Source: Onchocerca volvulus
Lineage: Eukaryota; Nematoda; Chromadorea; Rhabditida; Onchocercidae
NCBI GenBank assembly: GCA_000499405.2
Contig: HG738140.1
Location: 2,977,634-3,041,633, forward strand
Reading direction: 5' to 3'
Length of the DNA stretch: 64,000 bases
Below the pieces are notes generated by a model, which was not told the origin of the DNA, ran no database searches, and was given only the letters and a program-made list of their open reading frames with translations. Positions 62,582-64,000 of this stretch are shown one piece after another; the first letter of the stretch is position 1, and each line of letters begins with the position of its first letter. The position numbers were made by a program, and so were the translations under genes.

Positions 62582-63250
62582 GAGAATATTTTGGTGAAAT
62601 CTAAAAAAAAAAAACAGATGAAATGGATTTGAACTGATCCTTCTCTTCTCTTTCCCCGAAATTTGGATATATACAATTGCTGCTTTGACATTGCTTTCTC
62701 GAGCTCGATCAATTATCCTTATCAATATCTTTCGTAAACTTATCATCCGCTAAATGTAATCACAATCAGTCATGATGGAAATGTAAGATAGTCTGCAAAA
62801 CATAGTATTTCTATGTTTCGAAATAACATATCAACCTTTCCTAATCTTAATAATTGAGTAGAAATTAAAAGATAAATACAATTTAGTATTAATTAATCTT
62901 TCTGATTTACTTTTTTGAACAATTACAATGAACATTATGAACAATAAATCAATCAAAAAATCAACACTGTATACTGATAACTTTACTTGATTAAATCAAG
63001 CGTCATCGTGACGTAACTTGCCATCTAGTTTTTTGTTTCTTCCTCTTCATCATCTACCAGTTCCAATACTCCATAAGATTGCATATATCGATACCTGAAA
63101 GAATGGCTGCCGGTAGGAAACTCAAATTGCAATTACATTTTGAAATCATTTCTGAATTTCCAAATTTTTGGTCTTTCATTCTGATTGCTTACGACCATTA
63201 GAAGAAATCTCCTATCAACATATAGCAATCAAAGTTTTTAGTATTACGAA
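62582..63250. repeat. Direct repeat copy B (~669 bp)
   Basis: About 99% identical to 56273-56944, same orientation. It carries an intact copy of the terminal exon-like segment (63123-63025, EFPTGSHSFRYRYMQSYG... with acidic tail). None of the upstream segments of that gene are found beside it. Its left edge lies next to the decayed helicase. Confidence 0.9.
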
Positions 63251-63859
63251 GAGAAAACAACCACCAACTTTTAGCATAAATATCGAATGGATCGAAAAAT
63301 CGAAAATTCCTAAATTCCTATAAATGATTTTTCGCTGCATTTAATTTCCTTATCATTCAGTTGGTGCCTTTTAGGCTATTTCAAATAATTTTTGCCAAAA
63401 AATTTCAGGAAATTTTGTTGCGAACTATAGTTGACAAAGTTGACATATACATATATACTTTGGAGAAGAAAACAATACCAACATTTTTTGAAACCAAATT
63501 CATCTGTCTGAAAAAATGAATAAAGTGTAAAGGTACTCTCATGAATACCAACAACAGAATCATGCAGAATAAAGAAATCCGAAATTTTTTCTGAATTAAA
63601 TCAGAAGAGTGATAATCGTTTATAACTCGCCGATTATTAAATAAGACTTACAAGAATATAAAACATAACTCAAATCATTACAATTCTCCGCAAAAAGAAA
63701 AAAAAAAAGAGTTGAAAAGCACGATTAAGCAGGAACAAAATTTCACTTAAATGTCTGCGAGGAAATATATAATAAATAGAATGCAGGCAGTGTTGACATT
63801 TTATGTAAAATTGAAAAAAAAAAATGGAACAAGCGAAAAATTAAGACAAATCGAAATGT

Positions 63860-63986
63860 TCAAGCATCTTCTTTGTTGCCGAACGATCCCCATGAATCTT
63901 GACGATGAAGATTCTCAAATGCCTTTTCTTTTTCAATCGTCCATTTATATATTACTGGTAGTAACTTATTCAGAAGATTTGAATAA
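63860..63986 (-). CDS. Possible terminal exon of a gene extending beyond the window
   Basis: On the minus strand, acceptor TTTACTTTTAG is followed by a 41-codon open stretch with protein-like composition (SNLLNKLLPVIYKWTIEKEK, then FENLHRQDSWGSFGNKEDA) and a stop. The plus strand is also open here but is Lys-run dominated. Only one exon is in view and no family is recognised. Confidence 0.25.
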
Positions 63987-64000
63987 CTAAAAGTAAACAA

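Noticed and set aside
63751..63990. Plus-strand 79-codon frame at the right edge
   Set aside because: Includes a poly-Lys run and weak composition; the minus-strand exon reading is slightly better, though also uncertain.
1..64000. CRISPR arrays, bacterial operons, endosymbiont-derived inserts, tRNA or rRNA genes
   Set aside because: No spacer-repeat pattern, no long intronless bacterial-type frames and no cloverleaf-like sequence were noticed on reading; a computational scan would be needed to exclude small cases.

Overview
The window looks like nuclear DNA of a parasitic nematode, most likely a filarial worm (inference). It is extremely AT-rich and full of poly-A/poly-T runs. Genes have many small exons separated by introns of about 100-2300 bp with TTTTCAG-type acceptors. 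Several start codons sit just behind an acceptor-like site with no visible upstream exon, as in spliced-leader trans-splicing. No bacterial operon, CRISPR array, rRNA or tRNA was seen.

Four multi-exon genes could be assembled exon by exon with reading phase conserved at every junction. (1) Minus strand 11729-10375: CHMP4/Snf7/VPS32, 4 exons, 227 aa, the ESCRT-III filament subunit. (2) Plus strand 12943-19170: a Rubicon homologue, 19 exons, 861 aa, with an N-terminal RUN domain and a C-terminal Cys/His-rich Rubicon-homology domain. (3) Plus strand 26315-38935: a Melted/VEPH1 homologue, 19 exons, 964 or 967 aa, with a C-terminal PH domain. (4) Minus strand 50557-39588: a Patched-related (PTR) protein with a sterol-sensing domain, 20 exons, 908 aa. 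CHMP4 and Rubicon are head-to-head across about 1.2 kb. Melted and the PTR gene are tail-to-tail, 650 bp apart. All four families act at membranes (endosome/autophagosome, phosphoinositide signalling, sterol/hedgehog-related transport), but co-regulation is only a hypothesis.

The rest is poor in genes. 0-10 kb holds one weakly supported small gene (1748-2267) and tandem repeats. 19.2-26.3 kb holds a degenerate TTCCGGAA array, microsatellites, two tandem repeats, a possible small coding element, and a GC-richer island that may be a distal promoter or 5' exon of Melted. 50.6-56 kb is largely empty.

The right end (56-63.5 kb) is a mobile-element landscape. It holds a decayed Helitron-type PIF1 helicase on the minus strand, split by a ~1.63 kb insertion with LTR-element features. 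Two Helitron-end-like sequences and a broken conserved-looking minus-strand gene (58322-56718) lie to its left. A ~670 bp direct repeat of about 99% identity brackets the helicase and duplicates the terminal exon-like segment of the broken gene. This arrangement, compatible with gene-fragment capture or local duplication, is the most interesting structure in the window.
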